This document shows, piece after piece, positions 6,818 to 8,212 of a DNA stretch of 8,212 bases. Numbering within the stretch: the stretch's first letter is position 1; each line of letters begins with the position of its first letter. Origin of the DNA: CAYWTX01 sp964461295. GTDB taxonomy: Bacteria > Planctomycetota > Phycisphaerae > SM23-33. Location of the stretch: the NCBI GenBank assembly GCA_964461295.1, contig CAYWTX010000495.1, positions 1-8,212 of the forward strand. Direction: 5' to 3'. The translations under genes were made by a program, and so were the position numbers. The notes beneath the pieces are model-generated. The model searched no databases and was not told the DNA's origin. It saw only the letters and a program-made list of their open reading frames with translations.

Positions 6818-8212
6818 ATGGCGGCAAAAGCGATTTCGTTTGAGGTGGATGCTCGTGGATCCCTGCTTCGCGGCGTGGAGAAGATGGCGCGGGCGGTGAA
6901 GAGCACTCTGGGCCCCCGCGGGCGCAATGCCATCCTCGACAAGGGCTGGGGCGCTCCCACCGTCACCAAGGACGGGGTGAGCGTGGCCGAGGAGATCGAG
7001 CTGAAGGACAAGACCGAGAACATGGGCGCCCAGCTCGTGAAGGAAGCGGCCAGCAAGACCTCCAGCGCCGCCGGCGACGGGACGACGACCGCCACGGTTC
7101 TGGCCGAGGCGATCTTCAAGGAAGCGTACCGCAACCTGGTGGCCGGGGCCGACTCGATGGCGCTGGCGCGGGGCATCCGCCTGGCGGTCAAGGCGGTGGT
7201 GGCACAGATCAAGAAGATGGCTGCGCCGATCAAGGGCGACGAGGACATTCGGAACATCGCGTCGATCAGCGCGAACAACGACGCCGAGGTCGGCAAGATG
7301 CTGTCGGAGGCGATGAAGAAGGTCGGGCGCGACGGCGTGATCACGGTGGAAGAGGGCAAGGGAATCGAGACGACGGTGGAGGTGGTCGAGGGCATGCAGT
7401 TCGACCGCGGGTATCTTTCGCCGCACTTCGTGACGGATCAGGACGCGATGGAAGCCCGGCTGGAGAAGCCGCTGGTGTTCATCAACGAGGACAAGGTATC
7501 CAGCGTGACGAAGATGGTTCCGCTGTTGGAGAAGATCGCCAAGTCGAAGCGCACGTTGCTGATGATCGCCGAGGACGTGGAAGGCGAGGCGTTGGCGACG
7601 CTGGTGGTGAACAAGCTGCGCGGGATCGTGAACGTCTGCGCGGTGAAGGCGCCCGGGTACGGCGACCGCCGCAAGGCCATGTTGCAGGACATCGGCATCC
7701 TCACCGGCGCGAAGGTGTTCACGAAGGACCTGGGCATCGATCTGGAAAGCGTGTCGATCGCCGACCTGGGCACGGCCAAGGTGGTGCACGTGGACAACGA
7801 CAACACGACGATCATCGAGGGCGCGGGCGACACGAAGGCGATACAGGGCCGGATCGAGCAGATTCGCAAGGAGATCGAGACGACGACGAGCGACTACGAC
7901 CGCGAGAAGTTGCAGGAGCGGCTGGCGAAGTTGGCCGGCGGCGTGGCGCAGGTCAGCGTCGGGGCGGCCACGGAAAGCGAGATGAAGGAGAAGAAGGCCC
8001 GCATCGAGGACGCCTTGCACGCGACCCGGGCGGCCATTGCCGAAGGCGTGCTTCCCGGCGGCGGCGTGGCGCTGGTTCGGGCCCGCAAGGCACTGGACGG
8101 CCTGAAGGTCAGCGGCGACGAGGCGACGGGCGTGGCGATTGTCCGCCATGCCCTGGCCGAGCCGCTCAGGCAGATCGTCGGCAATGCCGGCGAGGTGGCG
8201 GCCATCGTTTTG
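6818..8212 (+). CDS. groEL: 60-kDa chaperonin GroEL (3' end cut by the window)
   Basis: Cytoplasmic ATP-dependent folding chaperonin that forms double heptameric rings. The 465 codons present cover the equatorial, intermediate and apical domains; roughly the last 80 residues lie beyond the edge. Key features in E. coli numbering are conserved: TLGPRGRN (30-37), Asp52, GDGTTTATVL (86-95, including Asp87), GYLSP (198-202), EDVEGEALATLVVN (252-265), KAPGYGDRRKAML (277-289), DYDREKLQERLAKLAGGVA (359-377), Asp398 and GGGVAL (414-419). The alignment with E. coli needs almost no gaps. The ATG at 6818 is preceded by AGGAG (6804-6808) at 9 bases, a strong site. Substrate-binding position 203 is His where E. 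coli has Tyr. No groES lies directly upstream, so this copy is either an extra groEL or one whose partner is encoded elsewhere. Confidence 0.97.
   Translation, partial: MAAKAISFEVDARGSLLRGVEKMARAVKSTLGPRGRNAILDKGWGAPTVTKDGVSVAEEIELKDKTENMGAQLVKEAASKTSSAAGDGTTTATVLAEAIFKEAYRNLVAGADSMALARGIRLAVKAVVAQIKKMAAPIKGDEDIRNIASISANNDAEVGKMLSEAMKKVGRDGVITVEEGKGIETTVEVVEGMQFDRGYLSPHFVTDQDAMEARLEKPLVFINEDKVSSVTKMVPLLEKIAKSKRTLLMIAEDVEGEALATLVVNKLRGIVNVCAVKAPGYGDRRKAMLQDIGILTGAKVFTKDLGIDLESVSIADLGTAKVVHVDNDNTTIIEGAGDTKAIQGRIEQIRKEIETTTSDYDREKLQERLAKLAGGVAQVSVGAATESEMKEKKARIEDALHATRAAIAEGVLPGGGVALVRARKALDGLKVSGDEATGVAIVRHALAEPLRQIVGNAGEVAAIVL

Noticed and set aside
6782..8149. 455-codon minus-strand open frame opposite groEL
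   Set aside because: The plus strand is unambiguous GroEL with a strong ribosome-binding site. The antisense product is His/Arg/Leu-rich without recognisable features.

Overview
The window is GC-rich bacterial DNA, densely coded on both strands. The best guess at origin is the planctomycete/PVC group. The grounds are the GroEL N-terminal region (a KGWGAP-type segment followed by TKDGVSVAEEIEL), the mix of a Tad-type secretion ATPase with sugar-acid catabolism genes, and intergenic inverted-repeat elements of a kind I associate with environmental Planctomycetes. That placement is inference, not proof.

Layout. Positions 1-1161 (minus strand) hold a CpaF/TadA-family ATPase and, overlapping its stop by four bases, the first 22 codons of an unidentified downstream gene. 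A 208-bp divergent spacer with a strong GC hairpin and a plausible promoter leads to a complete ABC-F ATPase (1370-3304, plus strand). It converges on a three-gene minus-strand cluster read right to left: a 2-keto-3-deoxygluconate (KDG) permease of the KdgT family (5040-6293), a small SAF-domain subunit (4639-4917) and the large subunit of a UxaA/GarD-type sugar-acid dehydratase (3349-4623). A 524-bp non-coding spacer follows, and then a groEL gene (from 6818, plus strand) that runs off the right edge after 465 codons and has no groES directly before it.

How the genes fit together. The dehydratase pair matches E. coli UxaA split in two: the SAF half and the catalytic half are on separate chains. 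Altronate dehydratase makes KDG and KdgT imports KDG, so the three genes form a coherent hexuronate/aldonate catabolic operon. The exact substrate of the dehydratase is not settled by sequence alone. The Tad ATPase, ABC-F protein and GroEL are separate units with no obvious functional link to it.

The most unusual content is not a new protein system but two structured inverted-repeat elements, one in each junction of the sugar-acid operon. One (4498-4631) has 28-bp arms with 26 matches. It overlaps the 5' end of the large dehydratase gene, and all available ATG starts of that gene lie inside it. The other (about 4932-5016) has arms made of 9-nt periodic units. I found no CRISPR array, tRNA, rRNA, transposase or phage gene.
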